Position numbers and translations under genes: made by a program | Assembly (NCBI GenBank): GCA_963833885.1 | Contig: CAWHZU010000019.1 | Coordinates: 578,795-642,794, forward strand | Reading direction: 5' to 3' | Length of the DNA: 64,000 nt | Origin: JASHPR01 sp963833885 | GTDB lineage: Bacteria > Actinomycetota > Actinomycetes > Streptosporangiales > Streptosporangiaceae | The notes under the pieces: generated by a model | Database searches by the model: none | What the model was told of the DNA's origin: nothing | Seen by the model: only the letters and a program-made list of their open reading frames with translations | Shown here: one piece after another, positions 41,052 to 50,457 of the stretch | Position numbering within the stretch: the first letter of the stretch is position 1 | Layout of the letters: each line of letters begins with the position of its first letter

Positions 41052-41447
41052 TCAGTGGGCGTAGTGGCCGCGGTAGTACTCGAACACGAAGCCGACCGTG
41101 GCGAGCAGGACCATCAGCATGCCGATGAGGAACAGCCACCAGCCGATGGCCGCACCGATGGCTGCAGTGCCGGCGGCCAGGGCCAGGAACAGCGGCCACC
41201 AGCTGTGCGGGCTGAAGAACCCGAGCTCACCGGTGCCCTGATAGATCTCGCCTTCGGGCACGTCCTCGGGCCTGACTGGCAGCCGCCGCCCGGTGAACAG
41301 CACGTAGAAACCGATAAGGAAGGCCAGCCCGACCGCGATCGCGAGCGCGGTCGCGCCGGTCGGCTCATGGGAGAAGTACCAGTAGACGACGTCCACAGCG
41401 CCGAAGAACATGGCACAGCCAATGAACAGGTAACCCTCGACCTTCAT
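41052..41447 (-). CDS. ctaF: Cytochrome c oxidase subunit IV
   Basis: This 131-residue small membrane protein matches the actinobacterial subunit IV of the aa3 oxidase: four helices, starting MKVEGYLFIGCAMFFGAVDV and ending FVFEYYRGHYAH. It lies 9 bases after the ctaD stop, as the last gene of ctaC-ctaD-ctaF. Confidence 0.92.
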   Translation of the reverse strand: MKVEGYLFIGCAMFFGAVDVVYWYFSHEPTGATALAIAVGLAFLIGFYVLFTGRRLPVRPEDVPEGEIYQGTGELGFFSPHSWWPLFLALAAGTAAIGAAIGWWLFLIGMLMVLLATVGFVFEYYRGHYAH

Positions 41448-41456
41448 CTGGCACCC

Positions 41457-43163
41457 CTACTCGGAACTGTCGCCGGTCCGGGCCCCGACGGCGACCCGCT
41501 CGTGCGGGTCCCGGCCGGTTCTGATCCGCGGGTAGTGCAGGTCGAACGCGGGCCGCTCAGACCTGATCCGCGGGATCGAGGTGAAGTTGTGCCGCGGCGG
41601 TGGGCAGGAGGTGGCCCACTCCAGCGAGTTGCCGAAGCCCCACGGGTCGTCGGCGGTGACCCGCTCGCCGTGCCTCCAGGTCTTGTAGACGTTGTAGAAG
41701 AAGATGAAGGTCGACGCGCCGAGTATGAACGCGCCGATCGAGGAGATGTCGTTCAGCGTCGTGGCCAGGTGCGGCAGGAACGGGTAGTTCGCCACCCGGC
41801 GCGGCATCCCGAGCAGGCCCAGCCAGTGCTGCACCAGGAACGTCAAGTTGAAGCCGATGAACACGCTCCAGAAGTGCCACTTGCCGAGCGTATGGTCCAG
41901 CATCTTGCCGGTCCACTTCGGCCACCAGAAGTAGAACCCGCCGAACGTGCTGAACACCACGGTGCCGAACAGCACGTAGTGGAAGTGCGCGACCACGAAG
42001 TAGGAGTCGCTGACCGCGAAGTCCAGCGGCGGCGACGCGAGGATCACCCCGGTGAGCCCGCCAAACAGGAAGGTAATCAGGAAGCCAATGGCGAAGAGCA
42101 TCGGGGGCTCGAACGTGAGCTGCCCGCGCCACATCGTGCCCAGCCAGTTGAAGAACTTCAGCCCGGTCGGGACCGCTATGAGGAAGGTCATGAACGAGAA
42201 GAACGGCAGCAGCACCGCTCCGGTGGTGAACATGTGGTGCGCCCACACCGTCAGGGACAGCCCGGCGATCGCGATGAGGGCGCCGACCATACCTTTGTAG
42301 CCGAACAGCGGCTTGCGGGAGAACACCGGCAAGATCTCGCTGATGATGCCGAAGAACGGCAGCGCCACGATATAGACCTCGGGATGGCCGAAGAACCAGA
42401 ACAGGTGCTGCCACAGGAGCGCGCCGCCACTGCTGGCGCTGAACACCTGCGCTCCGAGCTTGCGGTCGATCTCGAGCACCAGCAGCGCGGCGGTGAGCAC
42501 CGGGAAGGCCAGCAGCACCAGCATGCTGGTGACCAGGACGGACCAGCTGAACAACGGCATCCGGAACATGGTCATGCCCGGCGCGCGCATGCAGAAGATC
42601 GTGGTGACGAAGTTGACCCCGCCCAGGATGGTGCCGAACCCGGCCAGCACCAGACCCATGATCCACATGTCCGCGCCGACGCCCGGCGAGTACAGCGAGC
42701 TAGTCAGCGGCGAGTAGGCATACCAGCCGAAGGCTGCGGCGCCGCCCGGGGCAATGAAGCTGAACAGCAGGATCAGTCCGCCGAACAGGAAAAGGTAGTA
42801 GCTGAACAGGTTCAGCCGCGGGAACGCCACGTCCGGGGAGCCGATCTGCAGCGGCATGATCTCGTTGGCGAACCCGACGAACGTTGGCGTGGCGAACAGC
42901 AGCAACATGATCGTGCCGTGCATGGTGAACAGCTCGTTGTACACCTGGTCGGACACTAGGTGGTTGTCCGGCGCCATCAGCTGCGCGCGCATGATCATGG
43001 CCATGATGCCGCCGGCCACGAAGAAGCCAAAAGAGGTGATCAGGTACAGGTGGCCGATGATCTTGTGGTCCGTGGACGACAGCCAGTCCGCGAGGATGTT
43101 GCCCTTGCGGTAGCTGCGCGGCGCGGCGATCACGGCCGGGGCCGGCTGTTGGATGGCGGTCAC
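41457..43163 (-). CDS. ctaD: Cytochrome c oxidase subunit I
   Basis: This 568-residue subunit carries heme a, heme a3 and CuB. Visible features are WLSSTDHKIIGHLYLI at the first helix, the CuB/Tyr helix WQHLFWFFGHPEVYIVALP, and VWAHHMFTTG for the CuB histidines. The K-channel region follows. The GTG start overlaps ctaC by 4 bases, which decides this start over an upstream frame. It forms an operon with ctaC and ctaF. Confidence 0.95.
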   Translation of the reverse strand: MTAIQQPAPAVIAAPRSYRKGNILADWLSSTDHKIIGHLYLITSFGFFVAGGIMAMIMRAQLMAPDNHLVSDQVYNELFTMHGTIMLLLFATPTFVGFANEIMPLQIGSPDVAFPRLNLFSYYLFLFGGLILLFSFIAPGGAAAFGWYAYSPLTSSLYSPGVGADMWIMGLVLAGFGTILGGVNFVTTIFCMRAPGMTMFRMPLFSWSVLVTSMLVLLAFPVLTAALLVLEIDRKLGAQVFSASSGGALLWQHLFWFFGHPEVYIVALPFFGIISEILPVFSRKPLFGYKGMVGALIAIAGLSLTVWAHHMFTTGAVLLPFFSFMTFLIAVPTGLKFFNWLGTMWRGQLTFEPPMLFAIGFLITFLFGGLTGVILASPPLDFAVSDSYFVVAHFHYVLFGTVVFSTFGGFYFWWPKWTGKMLDHTLGKWHFWSVFIGFNLTFLVQHWLGLLGMPRRVANYPFLPHLATTLNDISSIGAFILGASTFIFFYNVYKTWRHGERVTADDPWGFGNSLEWATSCPPPRHNFTSIPRIRSERPAFDLHYPRIRTGRDPHERVAVGARTGDSSE

Positions 43164-44038
43164 TGAACACCCCCTGCTGCGGTCTGCTGCGCCTGCTGCG
43201 CCGCGATCCACTTCTTGAACTGGGCCGCCGGCACGACCTTCACCCGGAACAGCATCCGGCTGTGGTAGAGACCGCACAGCTCAGTGCAGCGGCCGATCCC
43301 GGTGTAAGCGGCGGTGGGCGTCACCTCGAAATGGTTCGGGTGATCGGGGATCACGTCGCGTTTGAAGTCGAATGGGACGATCCAGAACGCGTGGATGACG
43401 TCCGTCGAGGTGAGGTTGAACCGGACGGTCTCCCCGATCGGGACCTCGAGCACCGGAAGCTGGTTCTCGTTGCCGGGCGTATCGCCGTTCCACATCTGGC
43501 CGAGCTCGGTCACCTCGCCGTACTCCGACTTCGGCACCTTGTACTGCGGGTACTGAAACTCCCAGCTCCACTGGAACCCGGTCACGTTGATGACCACATC
43601 GGGATGGGCCGGCAGCGCGTCGATGTAGTTCTCGTCCCGCGCCGTGAAGAAGAACAGCACACCGATCATGATGAACGGCACGACCGTGTACAGGATCTCG
43701 ATCGGCAGGTTGTAGCGCACCTGATGCGGCACCCGGTCCGAGCGCTTGCGGAAGAAGATCACCGCGGCGATGATCGCTCCCCACACTACGATCCCGACGG
43801 CCCACGCGGCGATCCAGGATCCCTGCCACATGGTCACGACGACTTTTGCCTGCTTGGTGATTGGCGCCGGCATGCCCATCCGGGTGAACGCGTTGGACTG
43901 GCAGCCGGCCGTGGCGAGCAGCACGGCCGCCGCGATCGCGGCGCGCGGCAGCCAGCGGCGAGCCAGGCGGACGCGCCTGGCCAGCGGCGTGCTACCGCTG
44001 CCCCCGGCGCTACTCGGAGCGCTGCGATTCAGACTCAC
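43160..44038 (-). CDS. ctaC: Cytochrome c oxidase subunit II (lipoprotein)
   Basis: This 292-residue subunit holds the CuA site: CTELCGLYHSRM near the C-terminus supplies two Cys, Glu, His and Met, and an upstream His is in VIHAFWIVPF. A signal sequence with lipobox LLATAGC and two helices precede the periplasmic domain. The GTG has GGAAGG 6 bases upstream; a GTG 12 codons earlier lacks this. It heads the ctaCDF operon. Confidence 0.94.
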   Translation of the reverse strand: MSLNRSAPSSAGGSGSTPLARRVRLARRWLPRAAIAAAVLLATAGCQSNAFTRMGMPAPITKQAKVVVTMWQGSWIAAWAVGIVVWGAIIAAVIFFRKRSDRVPHQVRYNLPIEILYTVVPFIMIGVLFFFTARDENYIDALPAHPDVVINVTGFQWSWEFQYPQYKVPKSEYGEVTELGQMWNGDTPGNENQLPVLEVPIGETVRFNLTSTDVIHAFWIVPFDFKRDVIPDHPNHFEVTPTAAYTGIGRCTELCGLYHSRMLFRVKVVPAAQFKKWIAAQQAQQTAAGGVQ

Positions 44039-44327
44039 GTATAGCCTTCCCGGCGGGGGTGACTCCGGCTCCACGGGGCCGGCGGTTGCTCGTCCTACAG
44101 CCTGTCGTGGAAACAGTATCGCGCAGCCCTGCGGCGTCGCCGGGTACCCCCGCCGGAATTGGGCGCGCCCGCTGCGCCGCGCTTACCTGCGCCCCGCGCT
44201 GGTGCGGCCCCGGGCGGTTGCGAGACACTATGACCGAGCACTCGCTGTAATCCGCCGCTACCCACGGCACCGATGACCGCACCCAACGGCCCCCGGCGAC
44301 CCGTTAAGGCCATTGGAGGTTGACCCC

Positions 44328-44630
44328 GTGACCCCCCCGCAGTTCCCCGCGGATCCCCAGCCCACCTCCCCTGCCACCGCGACCGAGTCCGGGGTCCCGG
44401 CGCCGACGCTGACGATCGACGCGATGGGCCGCAAGTGCCCGATCCCGATCATCATGCTGGCCGAGCGGATCAGGGAGGTGCCGGTCGGCCACGTCGTCGC
44501 CGTGCTCGCCGACGACCCGGCGGCGCAGACCGACGTGCCCGCCTGGTGCATGCTCAAGTCGCAGGAGTTCGTCAACGCCTCCGACCTGCCCGGCTCCGGC
44601 TGGGCGTTCCTGGTCCGGCGCAGTTATTAG
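44328..44630 (+). CDS. TusA/SirA-like sulfur-transfer protein
   Basis: This 100-residue protein has a proline-rich 25-residue lead and a TusA domain with the CPxP motif in DAMGRKCPIPIIMLAERI. TusA relays persulfide sulfur, for example to tRNA thiolation. GGAGG lies 8 bases before the GTG start. It is convergent with the CtaG-like gene, with a 4-base overlap. No cysteine desulfurase is nearby. Confidence 0.82.
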   Translation: MTPPQFPADPQPTSPATATESGVPAPTLTIDAMGRKCPIPIIMLAERIREVPVGHVVAVLADDPAAQTDVPAWCMLKSQEFVNASDLPGSGWAFLVRRSY

Positions 44631-45679
44631 TCGCTGCTGGCGTCGTCGACCGACTCGAACCGGCCGACGAACCTCGGGTCCGACTCCCACCAGGGCCGGT
44701 CAGCGGCCTTGCCGGCCCTGGCCTGTCCGCCCTGGCCCGCGGGCGCGGCCTGGCTCGTCACGGCGGCCTGGCCCGCGGCCGCTTCCCTCGCGTCCAGTTC
44801 GGCGTCGATGACCTTCGCCTCGGCCTCGTCCTCTCTGATCATCTGGATGAGCTGAGCGGCGAAGAACGGCAGCCCGACGATGTCGCCGAGGATCCACAGC
44901 GTCCCGCCGCCGAGCACCTGGCTGGTGAAGAGGCTGGGCCCCCACGGGTAGGCCACCGCATGGTAGTAAGGCCCGGCGATCAGGTTCGTGTCGGCGATCA
45001 CGGCCAGCCCGAGCACGGCGTCGCCGACGACCTCCGCACCGGTCACCCAGAGCGATACCAGGTACGGATAGGCCTTCGGCACCGGATCGACGCGCAGCAG
45101 CGTCCAGAAGAAGACGAAGCCCGGTGCCAGCAGCGCCAGGTGGGTCAGCTCCCGCACCGCCACGCTGTGGAACCCGGCCACGTACCAGGACGTGAAGTAC
45201 AGCACGAACGGCGTGATCACCAGGACCATGGTCGTGACCGCCGGGAACGTCAGCACCTTTGCGGCCTGGCTGCGGATCGAGCGATCCAGCCGCGGCCCGG
45301 CCCCGGGCAGCGTCTCGATGATCAGGGTCAGCGGCCGGCCGAGCGCGAGGAACAGCGGTATCAGCAGGAGCAGCAGGATCGTCTGCACCGCGCGCACGTA
45401 AAACAGCACCGGCGTGTACACGGCCACCCAGGACATGGTGGCGATGACCCAGAAGCCGAGCCCGACCCCGCAGAACACGACGCTGCGGCCGGCCGGCCAC
45501 GGCTTGCCGGACCGGCGCACGCGCCGCGCCCCGGCCAGGTAGAGCCCGCCGAGCAGCACCGCAATCGCGAGCGCCCAGGGATCGAGCGTCCACTCGGTGA
45601 ACGCCCGCTGCGGAGTCAGCTGCGGTGGCCCGTGGTAACCGGAAGCAAGCGCGGCACTCATCACGTCCATCGGGGCCAT
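44627..45679 (-). CDS. ctaG: CtaG-like cytochrome c oxidase assembly membrane protein
   Basis: This 350-residue membrane protein resembles caa3-type CtaG, with about seven helices in the first 270 residues, and a hydrophilic tail. Histidines such as WYVAGFHSVAVRELTHLALL may handle copper. CtaG helps insert copper into the oxidase; the nearby cta genes support this. The caa3 CtaG family is distinct from the Cox11 type. Confidence 0.82.
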   Translation of the reverse strand: MAPMDVMSAALASGYHGPPQLTPQRAFTEWTLDPWALAIAVLLGGLYLAGARRVRRSGKPWPAGRSVVFCGVGLGFWVIATMSWVAVYTPVLFYVRAVQTILLLLLIPLFLALGRPLTLIIETLPGAGPRLDRSIRSQAAKVLTFPAVTTMVLVITPFVLYFTSWYVAGFHSVAVRELTHLALLAPGFVFFWTLLRVDPVPKAYPYLVSLWVTGAEVVGDAVLGLAVIADTNLIAGPYYHAVAYPWGPSLFTSQVLGGGTLWILGDIVGLPFFAAQLIQMIREDEAEAKVIDAELDAREAAAGQAAVTSQAAPAGQGGQARAGKAADRPWWESDPRFVGRFESVDDASSD

Positions 45680-45722
45680 GACGCCACGCTACCGCGCCGC
45701 GGTTCGCGCCCAGCGGCCGGTA

Positions 45723-46691
45723 CTACACCGAGTAGTGCTCGGCGATTTCCCCGGCCGCCTCGGCGCCGTAGACGGCGGCGAACCGCTTGGCCAGGGCCTC
45801 GGGCTCGAGCTCGTAGTCCTGCGGCCCGACCGCTTCCAGTGCCTGCACGGCCATCAGGTTGCCGAGCTGTGCCGCGCGCTCCAGGCCGAGGCCCCAGTGG
45901 GTCGCGGCCAGGAAGCCGGAGCGGAATGCGTCCCCGGCGCCGGTCGGCTCGACCGGCTGCACCCCAGTGATCGGGGGCACCAGGATCGGCTCCTCGCCCG
46001 TCCGGTCCACCCGCGCCCCGGCCGCGCCGAGCGTGGTCACCTTGACCCCGACGTGCGCCGTGACCTCGTCGGGGGTCCATCCGGACTTGCGCTCGGTCAG
46101 CGTGCACTCGTACTCGTTGCAGAACAGGTACGCGGCCCCGTCCACCAGGTCGCGCACCTGATCGCCCTCCATCCGGGCCAGCTGCCACGAGGTGTCGGCA
46201 GCGAACGGGATGCCGTGCTTGCGGCACTGCCGGGTGAAGTTGCGCATCGCGTCCGGGTCGCTCGCGCCGATCAGGACCAGGTCCACCGAGCCGGCCAGCT
46301 CACCCAGGTCGATGTCGGCGTCCTCGGTCATCGCACCCGGGTAGAACGAGGCGAAGTGGTTGAGGTCGGTGTCGGTGGTGCTGATGAAACGCCCGGTGTG
46401 ATGCACCGCCGAAACGCGAACCGCGCTCGTGTCGACGCCGTGCGTCTCCAGCCATTCGCGGTACTCGCCAAAGTCGGCGCCGACGGTGCCGACGAGCAGC
46501 GGCCGCAGCCCCAGCGAACCCATGCCGAACGCGATGTTGGCCGCCACCCCGCCATAGCGAATCTGCAAGGAATCGACCAGGAAGGACAACGCGATCTTGT
46601 CGAGCTTGTCCGGGATCAGCTGGTCGACGATACGGCCGGGAAAGGTCATGAGATGGTCGGTCGCGATCGACCCGGTGACGGCAATGCGCAC
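45723..46691 (-). CDS. Carbohydrate kinase, adenosine kinase-like (PfkB family)
   Basis: This 322-residue kinase begins IAVTGSIATDHLMTFPGR and has YGGVAANIAFGMG for substrate and PTGAGDAFRSGFLAATHWG for the anion hole and catalytic base. This branch resembles Mycobacterium adenosine kinase, which is distinct from the human enzyme and similar to ribokinase/fructokinase. Its position after the cta region matches a conserved actinobacterial neighbour. The substrate is inferred. Confidence 0.83.
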   Translation of the reverse strand: MRIAVTGSIATDHLMTFPGRIVDQLIPDKLDKIALSFLVDSLQIRYGGVAANIAFGMGSLGLRPLLVGTVGADFGEYREWLETHGVDTSAVRVSAVHHTGRFISTTDTDLNHFASFYPGAMTEDADIDLGELAGSVDLVLIGASDPDAMRNFTRQCRKHGIPFAADTSWQLARMEGDQVRDLVDGAAYLFCNEYECTLTERKSGWTPDEVTAHVGVKVTTLGAAGARVDRTGEEPILVPPITGVQPVEPTGAGDAFRSGFLAATHWGLGLERAAQLGNLMAVQALEAVGPQDYELEPEALAKRFAAVYGAEAAGEIAEHYSV

Positions 46692-46765
46692 GGCGGCACT
46701 CTCTCTGCGGGACCAAGGCGGAGCGCTCAGGTTACCCCGTCATCGAGCGGCTCGCGCGGTGCGCG

Positions 46766-47116
46766 TCAGTGGAACGAGTCGCCGCAGGCGCAGGACCCGG
46801 AGGCGTTCGGGTTGTCGATCGTGAAGCCCTGCTTCTCGATCGTGTCGACGAAGTCGATCGTGGCTCCGCTGAGGTACGGCGCGCTCATCTTGTCGGTGAC
46901 CACCTTGACGGTGTCGAACTGGCTCACGATGTCGCCGTCGATCTCGCGCTCGTCAAAGTACAGCTGGTAGCGCAGGCCAGAGCAGCCGCCAGGCTGCACG
47001 GCGATGCGCAGGCGAAGGTCGTCGCGGCCTTCCTGCTCCAGCAGGCTGCTCACCTTGACCGCCGCAGCACCGGTAAGCAGGATGCCCTGAGTGGTGGCCT
47101 GGTCCTGAACTGTCAT
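46766..47116 (-). CDS. erpA: A-type Fe-S carrier protein (HesB/IscA/ErpA family)
   Basis: This 116-residue protein delivers iron-sulfur clusters. The three ligand cysteines are visible: QPGGCSGLRYQL and GSCACGDSF at the C-terminus. The ATG start matches the family. It is divergent from nothing nearby; PspAB lies upstream on the same strand, 164 bases away. The erpA name reflects similarity; iscA is an alternative. Confidence 0.88.
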   Translation of the reverse strand: MTVQDQATTQGILLTGAAAVKVSSLLEQEGRDDLRLRIAVQPGGCSGLRYQLYFDEREIDGDIVSQFDTVKVVTDKMSAPYLSGATIDFVDTIEKQGFTIDNPNASGSCACGDSFH

Positions 47117-47280
47117 CTGGATTAGCTCTCCCGCGTCCGACTGCCGTCGCCCCTACGGCGCGGCTCACATCTCTGCAGTCTCAACCATATCCCCGGCCCC
47201 GTCATTCCGTACCCTCGGGCCTGGTTTTGTATACCGTACACACGCATATCGTGCCCACTCGGCCCTGGCCCCGCCCAGCC

Positions 47281-47853
47281 CTACAGGCCGGGGGCGCCCC
47301 AGACGGGGAACCACCGGCCCAGGTCGGGCTCGATCTTGAGATCGTCGCCGAGCGCGCCGCGGATCTGCAGTTCGGTCGCGTTGTCCCGGCGCTCCCCCGA
47401 CTGCGGCGCGAACGGGTAGAAGGTGCCGCGCTTGTACAGGTAGACCAGCCCGAGTGGCTGGCCAGCGCCGCTGGTGAAGCCGAGGATCGTGCAGAGCAAC
47501 TGCGGCCCGAAACCGCCGTTCTGCAGCGAGGAGTTCACCGCGTGCAGGTCGGTGACGAGGCCCTCGATGTCATCGGCGGAGTGGTGGCAGACCAGCCAGG
47601 TGAAGCCGTATTTGTCCTCGGCTACCTCGATCGGCGTCTTGTTGTCGCCCATGTTGAGCAGGTCGCGGACGTCCTTCTCGATGTCGCTGAACGCCTTGCC
47701 CTCGGCCGCACGGAAGCAGACCGAGCCGGTGCCGGTCGGGGTGAAGTCCGTGGCCGCCTGCAGCGTGATCGCCGCAGACGGCAGCGCGAACAGCGCGTCC
47801 AGGTTCGGCGGCACCGGCTTGGTGCGGCCGAGCAGTGTGTCGAGGAAGCCCAC
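47281..47853 (-). CDS. pspAB: PspA-associated protein PspAB
   Basis: This 190-residue protein matches actinobacterial PspAB, encoded next to HtpX. It starts MGFLDTLLGRTKPVPPNLD and has an alpha/beta layout with conserved YGFTWLVCHH and LCTILGFTSG segments. It begins 4 bases after the htpX stop, so the two form an operon. PspAB is a predicted membrane-stress partner of PspA; its biochemical role is not known. Confidence 0.83.
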   Translation of the reverse strand: MGFLDTLLGRTKPVPPNLDALFALPSAAITLQAATDFTPTGTGSVCFRAAEGKAFSDIEKDVRDLLNMGDNKTPIEVAEDKYGFTWLVCHHSADDIEGLVTDLHAVNSSLQNGGFGPQLLCTILGFTSGAGQPLGLVYLYKRGTFYPFAPQSGERRDNATELQIRGALGDDLKIEPDLGRWFPVWGAPGL

Positions 47854-47857
47854 TCAG

Positions 47858-48844
47858 TTATCCTGCGCTGCTGCCGAGCTGCTTGGAGATCTTGTCCAGC
47901 TGCGCCAGCCGCTTCTCCAGGCTGGGGTGCGTGGAGAAGATGTTGGACAGGCTCCGCTGGCCCGTCCGGCCGGAGAGCGCCGGCGTGAAGTAGAACGCGT
48001 TCAGCGGCTCGGCCTGCCGCAGGTCCCTGGTCGGGATCCTGGCGATGTCACCGGTCACCTTGACCAGGGCGCTGGCCAGCGCGGACGGCTGCCCGGTCAG
48101 CAGTGCGCCGGACCGGTCGGCAGACAGTTCCCGGTACCGCGACAGCAGCCGGATCAGCAGGAAGCTGATCGCGTAGACGACGATGCCGACCAGCATCACG
48201 ATCAGGATGATCGGGAACGCGTTCTGGTTGTTGCCGCGGCCACCTCCCCGGCCCCGGCCGCCGCCACCGAACAGCTCGGAGTAGAACGCGAACCTGACCA
48301 GCAGCGCTGCCATGATGCCGAGGAACGAGGCGATCGTCATCACCGCGACGTCCTTGTGCGCCACGTGCGACATCTCGTGCGCGAGGACGCCCTCGAGCTC
48401 CTTGTCGTCGAGCCGCTGCAGCAGGCCTTCGGTGACGCACACCACGGCCACCTTGCTGCTGCGGCCGGTCGCGAACGCGTTCGGCATGGATACCGGCGAG
48501 ATCGCCACCCGCGGCTTGGGCATGTTCGCCAGCGCGCAGATCCGGTCGATGATGCCGTGCAGCTGCGGCGCCTGCTGCGGGGTGACCAGCCGGGCCCTTG
48601 CGGTGTTGAGCGCAATCTTGTCCGACCAGTAGTAGCCGCCGAACGCCACGGCCGCGGCGATCAGCAGCACGATCACGACGAGGCCATCCCCCGCGCCGAC
48701 GCCGCCGTTATGGCTCTTGCCGTAGTCGAACAGCACAAAGTACAGGGCGATGAAGAACCCCGTGAACACGAGCCCGATCAGGAACATCGTCGCGCCCATG
48801 CGCGCGATCAGCCCTGGGTCGCTTGCGTAGCGAGTGCGCGCCAT
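47858..48844 (-). CDS. htpX: Membrane metalloprotease HtpX
   Basis: This 328-residue protease cleaves misfolded membrane proteins. The zinc site is VLAHEMSHVAHKD, with a third ligand in RYRELSADRSGA. There are two N-terminal helices and two after the active site. A glycine-rich stretch (GGGGRGRGGGRGNN) separates the pairs. HtpX works with PspAB downstream and lies beside pspA-pspAA, so the block is a membrane-quality module. Confidence 0.92.
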   Translation of the reverse strand: MARTRYASDPGLIARMGATMFLIGLVFTGFFIALYFVLFDYGKSHNGGVGAGDGLVVIVLLIAAAVAFGGYYWSDKIALNTARARLVTPQQAPQLHGIIDRICALANMPKPRVAISPVSMPNAFATGRSSKVAVVCVTEGLLQRLDDKELEGVLAHEMSHVAHKDVAVMTIASFLGIMAALLVRFAFYSELFGGGGRGRGGGRGNNQNAFPIILIVMLVGIVVYAISFLLIRLLSRYRELSADRSGALLTGQPSALASALVKVTGDIARIPTRDLRQAEPLNAFYFTPALSGRTGQRSLSNIFSTHPSLEKRLAQLDKISKQLGSSAG

Positions 48845-49115
48845 CTGCGGCGCCTCCCTTTTCGTTGCGGCTCATCAGGCGAGCCGTCTCACTCCATTAC
48901 ATCTCAGCCGCCGGAGTGATCTGCACGAAACGGGTCCGTTGCGCGGTGAGCGTCCGGGCGGCCGGCCGGCGTGCGCCGACCATCCGGTACAACGCCGTGG
49001 CCGACCGTGGCGTTCCTGCCCGTCAGACCCTCTCAGCCAGCACCCAGCTCGCCAGGACCCTGCCCCCAGGAACGGGCTGCGAACCCCATGGCCCGCGGTC
49101 CCAGGACCGGCCCGG

Positions 49116-49394
49116 TCAGCCCGGGATGACCCCGTCGCCTGCGAGCAGCTTGCGGACGTCGGCCATGGTGGCGCCCTCGGCAGGCAGGATCAGCTCGGAC
49201 GGCTCGAGCTCGGACGGCTCAACTGGCCTGCCGATGGCCCGGACCCGCTCCAGCAGCTCCTCGAGGGCGGGCCGGAAAGCCGACTCGTCGTCGCGCTCGA
49301 CAGTCGACTCGAGCCTGGCATCGAGCTCATTCAGCTCGCTCGCTGCCGAATCGTCGATCCGCAGCTGGCCCTCGCCGAGGATCCGGACGATCAT
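49116..49394 (-). CDS. pspAA: PspA-associated protein PspAA
   Basis: This 92-residue protein has the PspAA pattern: MIVRILGEGQLRIDDSAASE and the C-terminal LPAEGATMADVRKLLAGDG. It overlaps pspA by 4 bases. PspAA is found in archaea and actinobacteria next to PspA. Its function is unknown but membrane stress is implied by context. Confidence 0.85.
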   Translation of the reverse strand: MIVRILGEGQLRIDDSAASELNELDARLESTVERDDESAFRPALEELLERVRAIGRPVEPSELEPSELILPAEGATMADVRKLLAGDGVIPG

Positions 49395-50233
49395 GTCCCG
49401 TCACCAGCCTGCGGCTGCTCGGCTGGCGCAGCGGGCTGAGCGGGCGGTGTCGCCTGAGCCGCCTGGCCGTCGGCCGACGCGGTGCCGGCCTGGGTGCCGT
49501 TCGCGGCCCCCTCGATCTGCCGTGGCGCGCCGCCCTGGCCGAGTTCGCCCTTCATCCGTGCCAGCTCGGCCTCGACGTCGTGGCCGGCGCCCATTCGGTC
49601 CAGCTCGAGCTGGATGTCGTCGCGGGGCCCGCCGACCATGTCGTCGAGCGCGCCGGAGGCCATCAGCTCGTCGATCGCGCCGGCCCGCGCCTTCATCTGC
49701 TCGGTCTTGTCCTCGGCCCGCTGAATCGCCAGCCCGACATCGCCCATTTCCTCGGAGATGCCGGTAAACGCCTCGTTGATCCGCGTCTGCGCCTCAGCTG
49801 CGGTGTACGTGGCCTTGATGGTCTCCTTCTTGGTGCGGAAGGCGTCCACCTTGGCCTGCAGCCGCTGCGAGGCACCGGTCAGCTTCTCCTCCTCGCCCTG
49901 CAGCGCGGTGTACTGCGTGCCGAGATCGCTCAGCTGGGTCTGCACCCCCGCCTTGCGGGTCAGCGCGTCGCGGGCAAGGTCCTCCCGGCCGACGCCCAGT
50001 GCGTCCCGCGCCTGCCGGTCGTACTTGTCCGACGTCTGCTGCAGCTGGTTCATCTGCAGCTCAACACGCTTGCGCGAGGTCGCCACGTCGGCCACGCCGC
50101 GACGGACCTTCTGCAGCAGCTCTAGCTGTGTCTGATACGAGTAATCCAGGGTTTCTCTGGGGTCCTCCATCCGGTCAAGTGCCTTGTTGGCCTTGGCACG
50201 GAAGATCGTAGAAACCCGCTTCATCACGCCCAT
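49391..50233 (-). CDS. pspA: Phage shock protein A (PspA/IM30)
   Basis: This 280-residue coiled-coil protein coats and stabilises stressed membranes as ESCRT-III-like polymers. The start MGVMKRVSTIFRAKANKAL matches other actinobacterial PspA, followed by ETLDYSYQTQLELLQKVRR. The C-terminal 60 residues are Ala/Pro/Gln-rich and likely disordered. An ATG four codons upstream is possible. Its end overlaps pspAA, and DUF3043 is divergent. Confidence 0.92.
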   Translation of the reverse strand: MGVMKRVSTIFRAKANKALDRMEDPRETLDYSYQTQLELLQKVRRGVADVATSRKRVELQMNQLQQTSDKYDRQARDALGVGREDLARDALTRKAGVQTQLSDLGTQYTALQGEEEKLTGASQRLQAKVDAFRTKKETIKATYTAAEAQTRINEAFTGISEEMGDVGLAIQRAEDKTEQMKARAGAIDELMASGALDDMVGGPRDDIQLELDRMGAGHDVEAELARMKGELGQGGAPRQIEGAANGTQAGTASADGQAAQATPPAQPAAPAEQPQAGDGT

Positions 50234-50457
50234 AAGCGCGACCATCCCCTCATTACTTTTCGCCGCCGCACCGGGCCGGGGCAGCGGCGCGAAACCAGTT
50301 GCTGCGCAAGTCAACGGACGTTGCCGACAGGTGCTCGTTTCCACCCTACGACGGCCAGCAAGGTCAGTCATCCCGGTGGGCGCCCGGGAGACGTCATCCA
50401 GGCCGCTTCAGCGCGCGGTCTGGCGGTCTGCGGGGTTCGCCCCGGTATGCTGAGCCC

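Noticed and set aside
41055..42959. Long plus-strand frame opposite ctaF/ctaD (634 codons)
   Set aside because: Highly charged, no membrane or catalytic motif, antisense to the oxidase subunits.
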